NCBI GenBank assembly: GCA_011947345.1
Contig: JAAVTG010000323.1
Coordinates: 248,001-312,000, forward strand
Length of the DNA stretch: 64,000 bases
Reading direction: 5' to 3'
DNA from: Phytophthora quininea
Lineage: Eukaryota; Oomycota; Peronosporomycetes; Peronosporales; Peronosporaceae
Shown one piece after another: positions 20,547 through 31,289 of this stretch (position 1 is its first letter; every line of letters begins with the position of its first letter). The notes beneath the pieces are model-generated. The model saw only the letters and a program-made list of their open reading frames with translations. It searched no databases and was not told the DNA's origin. Both the position numbers and the translations under genes were made by a program.

Positions 20547-21899
20547 TTAGATAATGACCTGGGCAGCAACGCCACCGGTGGAACTGGGGTGGAGTCGAAT
20601 GCAATACAATGTGACCGAATACAGCGATGCAGTTCCTCTCATCACGCGAGTCATTGCCGATATACTAACCAGTTGTGTCATGAACCGCTCAGGCAGAGTC
20701 AACCCAACAAGATGTTTTGGCAAGGATCCAACGTGAAATCCATTTGAAGTAGCAAATTTAGGCATACTACCACGCTCCATCGCACTATTGCACGCTCTAC
20801 AAACCGTGAACCAAGCCGTCTCGTGGCCGTTCACGTCGGTGTAGCACCGAAAACGATTCGGCGAAACCATCATGTTGTTTAAGTAGGTGACACACGCGGG
20901 GGCAGCGTACGCATCCTTTAGTGCCTGTGGCAATACTATTTCTGCTTCACCGAGGGCGCGCCGCATTTTGGTAATACATCTCCAATGTGACGCTTCTTTT
21001 CGGGTTGCGTCACGCCGCAGAATAAACTGGCCACACGCTACACATACACATTCGTCGAGACTGTCAGGACCTAAAGCTCTTTGAAGCCGCTTTAAACCCT
21101 TTAACCGATCACTTTCACTTATGGGCTGGAACGGATCGCTCACAGTCTCCTTCGAGTTGTTTTCCTTGTTACATAGGAGACCGCTTGGATACGCTTCTCT
21201 TTCAGCAGCAACAGCATGCGTATAGTTCGTGATTACCATTGCTTCACAAGCAATTGCGCGCACGACTATGTCATCTTCGTCACACTTTGCTGGTAGATAT
21301 TCACCGGCTTCGTCATGCAGTGGGTGCAACAACGCATCTGTATTCTCTTTGAGATAACAGGAGTCCAAACGCAGAAATAGATCATCATCATCGGACACAA
21401 CTTCGTCGGCTAGATCGTCACTATCTTGGCCGACGGTACCATTATGGTCGTACATCCTCCGCTTTATGGCGTCCATTGCCAACGAAGCGATAGCGTTCAC
21501 GTCGGGTTCACCGGCATCGTGCAAACGTTTGCTATCACATACGATTTCATTCCTGCTATATTTCGAGGCAACGGTAGGAAGCCAACTCCTATTTTGCTCG
21601 ACAGTTTGTGAGGGGCCCAGAAGATCGTCTTCATCACCAAACCTATAGTTCGCAAACGCGTAGCCTAGCTTCCGCTTCTTCGCAATCATATATCCACTCG
21701 ATTCAATCTGCCGTTCATCATCCAACCGACAATTGTCGCCGTCATTGCCTTTCATCTTATCAATCGTTCGTTTAGCGCCACCTCTGGAACTACTGTTCCC
21801 AGCACAACAATTCGGCTCCAGTCCAAGGGATATCCCCTCCCCAGTTTCAGGAACACGATCCGCAGAGCAATCTTTGCCACAGTTCACCAACTTCGTCAC
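20547..21899 (-). pseudogene. Helitron N-terminal domain, first part
   Basis: About 450 residues. The second half has a Cys cluster (CVCVACGQFILRRDA) and the motif KFATSNGFHVGSLPKHLVGLTLPERFMTQLVSISAMTRVMRG. Such a motif (GF-x-G-x-LP...LT-x-x-E-x-LM) is characteristic of the domain that precedes the Rep region of many oomycete and animal Helitron or Helentron proteins. A shift near 20,630 leads on to a frame that runs to about 20,450. The acidic middle part (DSDDLADEVVSDDDD) is linker. Confidence 0.75.
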
Positions 21900-21971
21900 G
21901 CCAGCCTCCAGTCCAGTCGGTTCCGTCTCGTTACGTCAATTCCAAAGCGAGGTCATCTCGCTGAGCTGATG

Positions 21972-22217
21972 TGGTGTCCTAGGCCTAGCTGAACTAGGAC
22001 ACTGTGACCACCGCGCGCGTATGAGTCGATTAACTGCAACTTGATCACGCTCCCCGCGTCTTGCCAAGATGTTCGCCTTGATTTTTGTATAGTATATTGA
22101 GGTCCAAACAAGTGTCCTAAGCTATTTTAGCAAGATACCGCATAATTCGGTAAACAGCGCCTAACGACAGTTCTAAACGAACTGCGAATAGTGCGGCTGC
22201 GAAGCAGCCGCACTAGA
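21972..22217. repeat. Two hairpin-forming sequences at the Helitron 5' side
   Basis: A palindrome with arms GTGTCCTAG and CTAGGACAC lies at about 21,972-22,000. A second, GTGCGGCTGC-GAA-GCAGCCGCAC, lies at about 22,194-22,216 and is followed by TAG. Both could be terminal or subterminal hairpins of a rolling-circle element. I could not confirm an element end with a matching AT insertion site. Confidence 0.5.
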
Positions 22218-22518
22218 TGCCTGTGTCATCGCAGCCTAGCGACTTGTTCAAAAGCAAAAGCCTATCCCAGCCTTCGCGAAGCTCAAGTCACATCAAACAA
22301 GAGTGGCGCGGTGGGGCGGCACGAGTGTCAGCGACCGTATCGTGGCTGGGAGGGGATATGACACGTGAGTGCAAAACTAAAGGCAACAAGTTCTGTTACA
22401 AAGAGACCAGTCGTAATCATCGCAAGGGTGTCATCACAAAATTTGCGTCCACCACAAACGTTCGACCTGGTGCTGCAGCTTCATTGGCCGTCTAGCCATA
22501 CACCAAGGGAAGTCGAAC

Positions 22519-23034
22519 TCAAGTCGAGCACAATGCTTCGGTGTCTAATGACGCGATCTTGCGGACGACTCTTGCGATGATCAAAATGGCCGCAGACGCC
22601 TCGCATTTCTTTTGCTCGACCGCACGATGAGCCTCCCGACGACGGTGACGATTTTCACAATAAGTAGCGTCTCGCTCGCGGCGACTTTCGATGTATATGG
22701 ATAGTATCCCTACACGTTGTCGGGTGTTGCAATCCAGCCAAAACTGCAGCACGTCGCTTTCGAGTGTGCCAAAGTGACGACCCCACTGTGCCATCCTCAA
22801 GTTTGCAACAGTTCCAAGACCATTGAGCTCTTTGTCAAACGAAAACTTGGAGTGACAAGAGAGGATTAAGATCGTGAAATGTGTGGGTTTGTCTGGAGGG
22901 CCAGGGACTTTGTCTACCAAAAGTACGTGAAATTGCGTCTTGGATATATAGTTTTCACCATGTTTATTGCTGCATCGGTACATATATCCTATTGCAGTGG
23001 AGCTGGAAATGTTGGAGATCTTCTCTCTGTCCAA
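22519..23034 (-). CDS. Hypothetical protein, 171 residues
   Basis: An uninterrupted minus-strand frame. It contains LDKVPGPPDKPTHFTILIL-like text, then a coiled or basic C-terminal stretch (ENRHRRREAHRAVEQKKCEAS). I do not recognise a family. A plus-strand frame (22,879-23,385) overlaps half of it, and only one is likely real. Confidence 0.25.
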   Translation of the reverse strand: MDREKISNISSSTAIGYMYRCSNKHGENYISKTQFHVLLVDKVPGPPDKPTHFTILILSCHSKFSFDKELNGLGTVANLRMAQWGRHFGTLESDVLQFWLDCNTRQRVGILSIYIESRRERDATYCENRHRRREAHRAVEQKKCEASAAILIIARVVRKIASLDTEALCST

Positions 23035-23404
23035 TCATTTGGTGGACGTTTACACGCTGGATCAACGAGGAACCGCTCGAAGTTCTTTTCTGGATTGTGT
23101 GGCCATCCAGGGCTCTTCCAGTGCCAACAATTTACCCACAACTTTGCCACCGTACTGCATCGACAACGTCTTGTAGCAAGCCGAGGACATCCTGAAGCTT
23201 TTTCCGTGACTTCTGCTGGTCGAGATGTCGTTTACCTTTTGGATGGGCTAGCAGATGACAACAATTCTGATGTCAGAGAAATTTACGTCTACGGAGTGGA
23301 TTTGGGAGCGTTGGTGGTTGAACGAGTCATGCATTTGGCTCTGTTGCGAGGGCACAGCGTAGGGAACTTACAGGCTAGAGTTTGAGCAGAAGGAAGCAAA
23401 AGAA

Positions 23405-23577
23405 GAAGTGATATTACACATTACTAGTAAATGACTTCTTTGAGAGCTGGACAGCCAACTGTTAAAGGTAGCAATCATTGAGTCACATGGTGATTGGCAA
23501 GCACTTCAGTTTGTATAGGATCTCGATCAATACAAACCTCAAGTTTCAAGTACAAAAAGACAAGACATGACGAGCCT
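23405..23577 (+). repeat. Dispersed direct repeat, copy A
   Basis: A stretch starting near AAGTGATATTACACATTA and ending at ATGACGAGCCT is repeated, with about three-quarters similarity, at 29,376-29,555. It contains an inverted repeat (CAGTTTGTAT against ATACAAACCT). In both copies similarity stops just after the ATG, so it may be a shared upstream region or the end of an element. Confidence 0.6.
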
Positions 23578-23861
23578 CAATGATGTCCCGCCACTTTCCA
23601 CCTGTCACTTTAATGTGCAAAGTGGATTGTCGATACCCAGTCCGTATCCAGCCGAGATTCGTCTCGGATTTCCCGCCATCGGATTCAAGAGCTGCAGTTC
23701 CCTCGTGGAGGTATTTGCACTGGTCGCTCGCGAGGCACTGCTCATTTGGTCTTTTGCCAGCAACAGAGTAGAGTAAATTCAGTAATACACTGTAATACAC
23801 TGTATTTGCTTTCTTTGTTTGCACCTTGCCTTTGACTAAGAGTTGTGTAAGCTCCCTGCAA

Positions 23862-24664
23862 ATGGCTCGTACGAAGCAGACAGTGAAGAAGTCTACTGGT
23901 GGCAAGGCCCGCAAGAAGCAACTGGCCGTGCGTGTGGGCTACATCGAGCAGCGCCAGGCAAGGGCGATGGCAAGGACGTGGGCAGTCGCGTACATCCGCG
24001 ATCGCGTGGGGTCTGGCCCTAACGCGAAGTACACGGTCGTGTGGAAGACCAAGGTCGGAGGTGTGCGTCCCATGACCAACGAGCCGGGTACCAGGCTACG
24101 TGAGGACAAGTTCTGCGACATTCTCGACATCTTCGACGAGAGGGTGGATGCAGGACGTCCAGGATACTTCCTCGTGTGGGCCCGCGAGAAGCACGAGACT
24201 GTGCTGGGCGACAACCCAAGCGGTACCTGCGCGTTCGCGCGCTGACCAAGGCTGTGGATCTTCTCGGTGCTCCGTCTACTGTGCCACCGGAAGAAGTGGG
24301 GCGCTTCCAGGAAGGAACTGTAGCCCGCGGTATGGATATCTCGGCTGGACCAACCTGGAATGCTGTCCGTGCGTTCCTGAACCAGCTACGCAAAGCTCGA
24401 TCGGTGTTGTCGGTGCCAGACTTTCGGTACAACTTCCAGCGCTCTGAGTATTGTGGCGTTGGCACATTCAAGAAACTTGGGTTCGAGAACGACATCTACG
24501 TGGTGGGCGCCAGCAACACCATGGGTGTTTGGCACAGGTTCGTGCTCTAGGTCAACGGAAAGAAGTTCACCGCCCATAATATCGATGTCAAGTGCAGCGT
24601 GGGGCGCTATGGGGAATGAGTTGACGCGGTCATGTTCGTGCGCAAGGTCCTCATTAGGAACTAA
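23862..24664 (+). pseudogene. Histone H3-tail-like protein fused to chromodomain-like and other domains, frame-disrupted
   Basis: The first residues, MARTKQTVKKSTGGKARKKQ, copy the histone H3 tail with four changes in the first 21 positions and keep K4, K9, S10, K14 and K18. The start at 23,862 was chosen for that match. The H3 similarity ends after residue 22 and no histone fold follows. Next come two stretches that resemble chromodomains: YIRDRVGSG...YTVVWK, and ILDIFDERVDAGRPGYFLVWAREKHE. A shift near 24,235 leads to a third region with LDISAGPTWN-like text and a conserved-looking NDIYVVGASNTMGVWHRFVL. In-frame TAG (24,548) and TGA (24,617) follow, then an end at 24,664. I have no family name for the last region; it may be a hydrolase domain of a transposon. 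The gene lies between the Helitron and the Copia element and may be part of an unrecognised element. Confidence 0.7.
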
Positions 24665-24954
24665 GAAAGTAATACATTTGCTTGTTTGACTTTGTCACTC
24701 ATTTTCACTTTACTATGTGTTGCTTATTCGGCGGCTGTGTGCCAGGAAAACCTCTATTAGGGTAAAATTTATAAGATTTAATGAGTTGAGTTGATTCAGA
24801 TGCTTAAATCGTTTCCTGGTTGTTCTTATGGTTGGGGGTATTTGCTATTCTGAAATCTGATCTGTTGAATGATGATTGCATTTGAATGGGATATTTGAAT
24901 GTGAAGTTGATCATTTCCTTTCTTCTGGGTGTTTTCTGTAGGCCCTCGGCCCGG

Positions 24955-25040
24955 CAGTCCCCGCGGGAACTCGAACCCCAACCGGAGGGATGAACTTCGT
25001 GAGTTATATACACAACCCACTGGACCACCAGGAGGCCCCT
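24955..25040 (-). repeat. tRNA-like SINE or tRNA-derived fragment
   Basis: On the minus strand, a box A-like word (TGGTCCAGTGGG, 25,016-25,027) and a box B-like word (GGTTCGAGTTCC, 24,966-24,977) lie 38 bases apart, as in polymerase III internal promoters. The T-arm can pair with one wobble. The rest does not fold into a standard tRNA, so a SINE or tRNA-derived relic is more likely than a functional tRNA gene. It sits just beyond the end of the Copia coding region. Confidence 0.55.
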
Positions 25041-25077
25041 TAGGATTCAATGAGTAAACCTTTTCTAAGGGAAACCC

Positions 25078-25603
25078 TCATTCTACCCTGTGACTCATTC
25101 GTTTGTGAAATGGTGCGTCTATTACTTCAGTATTTGTTTGTTGTATGAATGCATCCACTGCTAGTATATGAAGAGATTGTATTCCTGGTTTCCTTCTCAA
25201 GTTTCGAAATTGATGTTTGTCAAGAGACTTCGTAAAAATATCTGCTACCATTGACTTGATATTGCAGTAAGCAACGCTAAATTCGTGTCGTTCCACCTTC
25301 GCTTTGAACAAAATGGTAACGAATATCAATGCGTTTTGACCATCCGTGTAGTTCGGGATTGCTGGAAATTTTAATGCAGCTTTGGTTGTCCTCCATAATC
25401 ACTGTGGATTTTGTTGTCATAAATCCAAGCTCTTTCAACAGTAATTTGAGGAAGATGGCCTCTTGCATACAGTGCCACAAAGCAATGTATTCCGCTTCTG
25501 TCGTCGACAGCACAACTGTGTGGTGCTTTCTCAAAGCCATGAGATCGGGCTTTCGCCGATCACAGTGGCATATCCATCGACAGACCTTCTGGTGTCGGGG
25601 CAA
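25078..25603 (-). pseudogene. Copia RNase H and C-terminal end
   Basis: Contains VLSTTEAEYIAL and EDNQSCIKISSNPELHGWSKRIDIRYHFV, the standard Copia RNase H motifs. A shift near 25,290 leads into VERHEFSVAYCNIKSMVADIFTKSL and then the stop at 25,078. Confidence 0.85.
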
Positions 25604-25868
25604 TTGGCATAGTACGAACCTGTGTAGGCTGTCAGATGGTCGGCTATGTTGCTTTCACTGATCGAGTTCGTTCCACTAAGTAGCAGACCTTGACACGTTG
25701 AGTCGGATAGGTACTTGATACCTATCACGACTGCAGTCCAGTGTTCTTTGCCAGGGTTCGCTAAGAATTGGCTAACCTCGCGCATGTAAAACGCTAGATC
25801 GCGACGAGTGCCAACCATGAGGTACATTAAACTGCCTGCAACTTCTCGGTATGGGACGTCTTTCATAG

Positions 25869-25910
<42 letters not shown>

Positions 25911-26640
25911 ATCGGTATGAGGTTGCATTGTTTTGTCAGCTTAGTACTGGAGGGCATTTGTAGCATATTTTTGCTGGTGGATAAATATTATTCGGGCTTT
26001 ACGGTTCCGTTCAACGGACCGGCCAAGTTTGTACTTCACCTCCTCCACATCTGCCATGCAGAATCTCTTGCTCAGGGCCGATTTAAAACGACATACGAGG
26101 CTAAAGGGGTTCCAATGATAAGCAGATCGTCCATGTAGACAGCGATGTAGCAGACGTCATCATCGATAGTTGCCATAAAGACACAGCGATCCTTAATCAG
26201 TTTGTGAACATCGAGGCTCTCAAGAAAGGTAGACAGTGTTTGGTACCATATTCGAGGTGCTTGCTTGAGGCCATAAAGGCTTTTCAGCAGTTCGCACACG
26301 AGGTGTTCTTAATCCGGAGCCGCAAACCCTTTCGGTTGATTCATGTATATTTCTTCGGCCAGAAACCATTTGGGAAAGCTGTCTTGACATCCATTTGGTG
26401 GACTTCGTAGTCAAGCAGTGATGTATCGTAAGGAGGAGGCAGAGTACCTCCATCCTAATTACAAGAAAGAATATCCCACCGATTCTGTAGAACAAGGCGT
26501 TTATTTGGGCAGCGGAACCCGAACACACGTCTCATTTTTTATGAGAACGCGTACTCCGACTCAGTAGCAACTCGCCATTGTCGAGCATAGGCTGATTTTA
26601 TAGCTGCTTTATACGTTTTGGGTTCGGGTACGCATCGAAT
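25531..26640 (-). pseudogene. Copia reverse transcriptase
   Basis: Parts from 5' to 3': an upstream stretch VPEPKTYKAAIKSAYARQWRVATESEYA, then LDYEVHQMDVKTAF (motif with catalytic Asp), then ELLKSLYGLKQAPRIWYQTL, then YMDDLLIIG (the YxDD catalytic motif), then PYREVAGSLMYLMVGTRRDLAFYMREVSQFLANPGKEHW. A deletion has removed the segment between NRW and the LDYEVHQ block, and the CT repeat interrupts the frame near 25,890. Confidence 0.8.
25874..25907. repeat. CT microsatellite
   Basis: Seventeen uninterrupted CT dinucleotides inside the Copia reverse transcriptase region. Confidence 0.95.
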
Positions 26641-26790
26641 AGCGAGTAGGCTGAGGACTAGGGTTCGTCGCTCCTCGTCTTCTTGACTATCATCTCGTGA
26701 TTTATGCTCTGTGAATTTTATTGCTTCCTCATAGCTAGGGCGTTTTGCGGGATTGGTGGGAGGTGGTGAAGGCGTCTCAGTTACGAAAGA

Positions 26791-27988
26791 TTATTTCATA
26801 ACACTACGGTCCAGTGTTTCACTTAGAGATGAGAGCGTCGTGGGCGCCGCCGGAGCCGTTGTGGATGGTAGGACAGTCGTAGTGCTTGGTCCCACCTGCG
26901 GTAATTTACTCGTCGCAGATTCAGGCGATTCGTCACTGGGAGAAGAGATTGTCCCATCGGGTACAGCAAGTTGTTCCGGCAACAGCAATGGATCCGAAGT
27001 GTCGTCAGCAGTTTTAAGTGCTGGAATGTTGTTTTCGTGTAAGACAACATCGCGACTGTATACAATTGCATGGGAATGAGCATCCATAAGGCGGTAGTCT
27101 TTCTGGTGTACGGGAATGCTTAAGTAAATGCAACGTGCATCAAGTTTGTCACGATAGATGTCGTTGATGTGGGCGTACGCCGCACATTCAAACACCTTGA
27201 GGTGGTGAATGCTAGGTTTACGGTTGTGCTAAAGCTCGAATGGAGTTCGATTGTATGTGTTTTCGCTAGGTGCCATGTTGAGGAGTGTCGTAACATGCGT
27301 GACACATTCTGCCCACAGTTTCTTGGGGTGCTAGTATCGCTTAGTCAGGCACGGACCTGTCCCATGATAGTGCGCATGCGGCGCTCAGCGACGCCGTTTT
27401 GTTGTGGTGTTTGTGCATTTGCGAACTGCGCGTGTGTTCCGTACCGTTTAAAGATTATACGGCCAAACTTATCGTACTCCTTGGCGTTATCAGGTTGAAG
27501 CACCCGGATATCCAAGTAGGAGGGTGACCCAGGATACTCAAGAGGATGGACATCGGAGCGAAAGATGTTCAATGCTTGCATCCGAGAGTATTCGTAGCAG
27601 GAGTAAAGTTCATTTCGTACCTTGATGGCGTACGTGAACATGTAGCGTGTGAAGTCGTCAATAAAGACAACAAAATATCGGCAGCCGCTAACGCTAGAAA
27701 CGGAGAGAAATCCACAGATATTGCTATGGACGTTTTGTAAATGTACTGTAGCACGTTCGAGCTGAGGGACATACAGCAGGTCGCGCAACTTGAGCTGACG
27801 CTGACCTTTTTGGAGTCATTGATTAGCAGCACGACATCGCCAGTTCCCTCGATCGGGATCTCAGACTTACCACCAACGGTGATGAAGCCACCCTCTGGCG
27901 TCTTCGAGATGAACCACTCGGCGTGCTGCGAGACGTGGCTTGTGCAGCCCGAGTCGACCGTCCAGTCGGCGCCAAATGCTGAAGACAC
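26791..27988 (-). pseudogene. Copia protease and integrase
   Basis: The protease motif WTVDSGCTSHV lies near 27,960. The integrase core follows, with GFLSVSSVSGCRYFVVFIDDFTRYMFTYAI (first Asp), LQPDNAKEYDKFGRIIFKRYG (second Asp) and TPQQNGVAERRMRTIM (catalytic Glu). The integrase end (YAHINDIYRDKLDARCIYL) runs to 26,791. A shift separates protease and integrase. Confidence 0.85.
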
Positions 27989-29290
27989 TTGAGCTGTGAG
28001 ATAACAACAGGCGGTAAAGGCTTGATCACAGTCGCAACAGCGATTTTCGCTTCTTCACGGTGGTGTTGATCGTACTCGCCTTCCTCGCGGCGAGATTGGT
28101 ACTTGCCCTTTTTGTTGCCACGGTAATTATCACCACGACTGCCGTTGTTGTGCCCGTGACGGCGATTGCCTTTCTGCCACGAGTCACGTCCACGACCAGA
28201 GTTGCTGCTGGCGCGGTCATAAGGGTGAGACCGGTGCGAATTACCACCGCGGAACTCAACATTCGCGAGCAATACTATTCCGGCCTTAACGGTTCCGTCG
28301 CGTAGATCGTTTTGGAGACCATGGCACTGTCAAATAGTGCGGTGGGGCCGTTGGCGGTAGCTGCAGTCGTTGTCATACGTGACGGTGCGTGATGTGTTCT
28401 CCGTTGGTGCGATAAGAGCACGCTCATGCTTGGTGGAGTGGCTCTCTGGAGTGCCTTTCGCTAGCGAATAACGTGTCTATGCCTCCATTTTTCGAACTTT
28501 GTTCTCGATGCACATCTTGGGTTCATCGTACGGGGTGTATTTCCGATCACCCTTCTAAATGCGCAGATCGTCCTTCCAGGACGCTAGCGTTGAGTGGAAC
28601 AGGTCAGTGACATCTGTCCGTCAGTCAGGACCGATTCGGTCTCCTTGGACGCGGCTCGCATCGCATCTTCCAGAACAAGAAAGAATATGTTGACGTCGCT
28701 GACTTCCTCGTAGTTGGTCTCCATGAAGAAGGGCAAGATGAAATGCGGGTCGCCGTGGAATTCGGCTCCCTCATACTTCGTGCAAATGGCTTGAAATATG
28801 CCATAAGCCGTGGTAAGGTTCTTGACCAGACAGACGTGTGCGCCGTCTATCGTTTTCATCAGAAAATCCTTGATTTGCGCTTCCATTCGACGAAGACGCC
28901 GAGACGATGGTGGCACGGGTGTGTCCTTCTCAGTACGTCGGCGAGGCTTACGCGGCGCGAACGAGGGATCGGCGAGGGTGGGCTGGGAGTAGACTTGTTC
29001 TTGGTGGCACCCTCTTCGTCGCTGTCCGGCTGGCCACCATCGGAGCTAGACTCATAGTCGACAGCATCCGGGCCGTCGGTGGTTAACGTGGAGGTCTTGG
29101 AGGTCTTGGAAGTGTCTTCGACGTCGAACATCTCTCTGCCATCCGCAGAGTCGTCGTCTTCTTCATCGTCGCTCACCCCGTTGTAGTCCCTATTGGTGAC
29201 GAAACCAAGAAGATGCTTGCCATCAAGCAAAGCGGTCACTCGTGTCTTCCACACGTCGAAGTTTCCCGGCCCGGTAAGTCGGGGAAGTCG
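27823..29290 (-). pseudogene. Copia gag region
   Basis: The start near 29,290 has NFDVWKTRVTALLDGKHLLGFV, the typical Copia gag opening, followed by a Ser/Asp-rich insert. A later part has IKDFLMKTIDGAHVCLVKNLTTAYGIFQAICTKYEG. A basic Arg/Gly/Asn-rich stretch (28,080-28,270) takes the place of the nucleocapsid region, and I see no intact CCHC knuckle. Confidence 0.7.
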
Positions 29291-29375
29291 TCACTTGAGG
29301 CTTAGCTGGGGTTCACGACCTGTTGCGGGCCGCGTAGGGGACTTAAAGGAGAGCTTTAACTGAAGAAGGTAAAAA

Positions 29376-29555
29376 GATAAGTGATATTATACATGAAATG
29401 ACTGCTTTGAGAGCAGTTCACGTGTTGCAGCACTGGCAGCGGCTAGCACCGTTAAATGTAGCAACCATTGAGTCACAATGTGATTACTTCAGTTTGTATA
29501 GCTTAAGTTAATCTATACAAACCTCAAGTACAAAAGACAAGGCATGACGAGCCTG
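29376..29555 (+). repeat. Dispersed direct repeat, copy B
   Basis: Second copy of the repeat at 23,405-23,577, in the same orientation and with the same stop point just after ATGACGAGCCT. It contains the same TTTGTATA/TATACAAA inverted repeat. Confidence 0.6.
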
Positions 29556-30135
29556 CTGGATGAACAACCGAAGGACTGCATCAAGGCATTGATGTACTGC
29601 AAAGGCAACCAGTTACCGTCGACAATTCTGCGGCCGTTCCTGGCAGTTCTGGTGCAAGATGTTGCTCTTCGAGCGCTAGTCCCGTCGATTCTGGTTCGAT
29701 TGCAGCGGTGCAATCATAAAGACGCCCAAGAACTCGATCTGGTTCTTGATGCGTTGTGGGATGCCCGGCGAGAGGTGTCAGGGAAATTTGTTTATTGCTC
29801 ACCGATCGTCAACAATTTCGTTGGACTCGTCGAATCCATTGGTGGGCATTCTGATCTCCTCCTCGGAGCTTTGGGCGTCTCCATCGCCAACCAAAACCGA
29901 GTTGAAGCAATTCAACGATGATAGCTTTTCTCCGTTGAACATCTGGGCCTTGATACATTTTGTCTTGAAACTGAACCCTGCGGTTGCTTCGAGTAAGAAG
30001 CACTCAGCGTGTGACCAACTAGCTGCCAAGCTAGCAAACTCTGAACTGGCATACCTTGCCAGCGCTACCAAACGCTTCGTGCGTTTTGAAACCAAAGTGC
30101 CGTCGTGTCTGATACACAAGTCTGCTGGTGATTAA
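29544..30135 (+). pseudogene. Hypothetical gene with one likely frameshift
   Basis: A frame from 29,544 (ATG of repeat copy B) is open to 29,921 and has a helical look (PKDCIKALMYCKGNQLPSTILRPFLAVLVQDVALRALVPS). A second frame from about 29,870 to 30,135 has similar character (NIWALIHFVLKLNPAVASSKKH). A single shift near 29,880 would join them. I do not recognise a family. The plus strand is favoured over an overlapping minus-strand frame, but not strongly. Confidence 0.3.
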
Positions 30136-31289
30136 TGGAGGGGTGGACTTTCAGAGTCCGTGGGAGTTTGGATAGTACCAATTCGACTCGACGAGGTTGG
30201 ATGACCCCGATACAAGGCAAAAATGCTCGTGGAGTTTGCATTCAGAGGCACGGGTGCGGATTATCCCCAATAGCTGTCGACGATGATACGCGCTGAAGTT
30301 TAAAACTAGCCAGCTCTTTCGTTGCTGCAAGTGGGGACGCACAGTCGGTTGATACGTCCTGTGTCGCCCATTTGCCAGTGAAGACTTGACGACAGCGCTT
30401 TTGAAAAGTTGGTGGAGGACAGGATCGAGTCGCAGATCCATCAGGCTCTGAACAGAGGCGATATTTGCCGTGACTAGAGGTGGCTTAGCTGTAAGATTAC
30501 TAGTGTCCAACATGCTCGCAAGTGTTATGTCCGTGATTAAAGCGTTAATGCGAGGAGTGTCGTCAGTCAACAACCGCATCACAGCCTTCAAGCTGAGCGT
30601 CGAGGATTTGACGTTGGATTTTGTGGGCAAGTTGCGCGCAGTCGGAGTCCGAGTCCGACTCGGACAGCGGCTGTCCTACCGTGGTGTCTGGTCACTCTGT
30701 TTGACTCAACGATCTCCGCGGCAGCCTGGCTGGCTCCGTTCGAGTGTTGCCGGCTTCGTTCGAGTGTTAACGTTCACCAATGAATTCACTTTGAATCGGT
30801 AACCTGGATCCGAACGGCTTGGCAATGAGCTGCACACCGCTCGAGGCCGGTACAAGCAAAAGTATCCGCGTTTACGCTGTTCGTCAACAACGGTCTCGGA
30901 GCAAGTCGGCTTGACACACCACCCAATCACTTGCTCCCGTCTCTCGACCCACGATCATGTTGCAGCGGCTTTACGTTGTCCGGATGCTTACTGCGGATTT
31001 GATGTTAGCCCAGCGCTGGGGCCACATTGTCGCAAGCCGTGATCGATTGGAACTCGCAGCGCTTCGAGACGTCGAGAGCCGCCGATTGAACAGCCTTTGC
31101 TAGCCGTGTCCAACGCGCGACGATGAGCAGACTCAACAAAAGGGCGAACATTGGCCGCGACGATCACGACCGACGTGTGTCTGCAACGTCAGCTCGAACA
31201 GCAAGCTCTGCAGCCACTTGCGAGTCCAACAAAGTCGACTCTCGTTGTAATCATTCCTCAAAAGCCATCGTGACCGACACTCGTCCGCC
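30136..31289. other. Mostly non-coding, no confident gene
   Basis: A minus-strand frame at 30,151-30,630 and a plus-strand one at 30,470-30,802 overlap and neither shows a domain. The promoter of the first ferric-reductase-like gene should lie just before 31,290. Confidence 0.3.

Larger units (their letters stand above)
15482..21960 (-). mobile_element. Decayed Helitron (rolling-circle transposon)
   Basis: Reading frames across about 6.5 kb of the minus strand follow the order of a Helitron protein: an N-terminal conserved domain, a replication initiator (Rep) domain and a PIF1-like helicase. Each is listed separately. Several frameshifts and at least two in-frame stops (TGA at the Rep HLHIL motif near 19,315 and TGA near 20,450) show that the protein is no longer made. 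Two hairpin-forming sequences lie just beyond the 5' side (21,972-22,000 and 22,193-22,217), but the exact termini are not resolved. Confidence 0.85.
25078..29290 (-). mobile_element. Decayed Ty1/Copia retrotransposon
   Basis: Minus-strand frames in the Copia order, gag, protease, integrase, reverse transcriptase and RNase H, run from about 29,290 to 25,078. Multiple shifts and a deletion inside the reverse transcriptase break the polyprotein. No paired long terminal repeats were found around it. The individual parts are listed below. A CT microsatellite lies in the pol region. Confidence 0.85.

Noticed and set aside
22879..23385. Plus-strand frame of 168 residues
   Set aside because: No domain, and half of it overlaps a minus-strand frame of equal quality.
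24955..25040. A functional tRNA gene
   Set aside because: The acceptor and anticodon arms do not pair properly, and the T-loop has a wobble at its closing pair.
26457..26640. A stretch inside the Copia reverse transcriptase that first looked like an inserted LTR
   Set aside because: Reading in frame gives EPKTYKAAIKSAYARQWRVATESEYA and LVLQNRWDIL, so it is the element's own coding sequence with a deletion after it.
23411..29548. The two direct repeats as long terminal repeats of the Copia element
   Set aside because: They flank another gene as well, sit in an order that does not fit the minus-strand Copia, and lack the usual LTR ends.
30639..30665. GAGTCC/GGACTC palindrome
   Set aside because: Short and isolated, and likely chance.
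30151..30802. Overlapping frames on both strands between Copia and the reductase array
   Set aside because: Neither has a recognisable domain or a frame partner.
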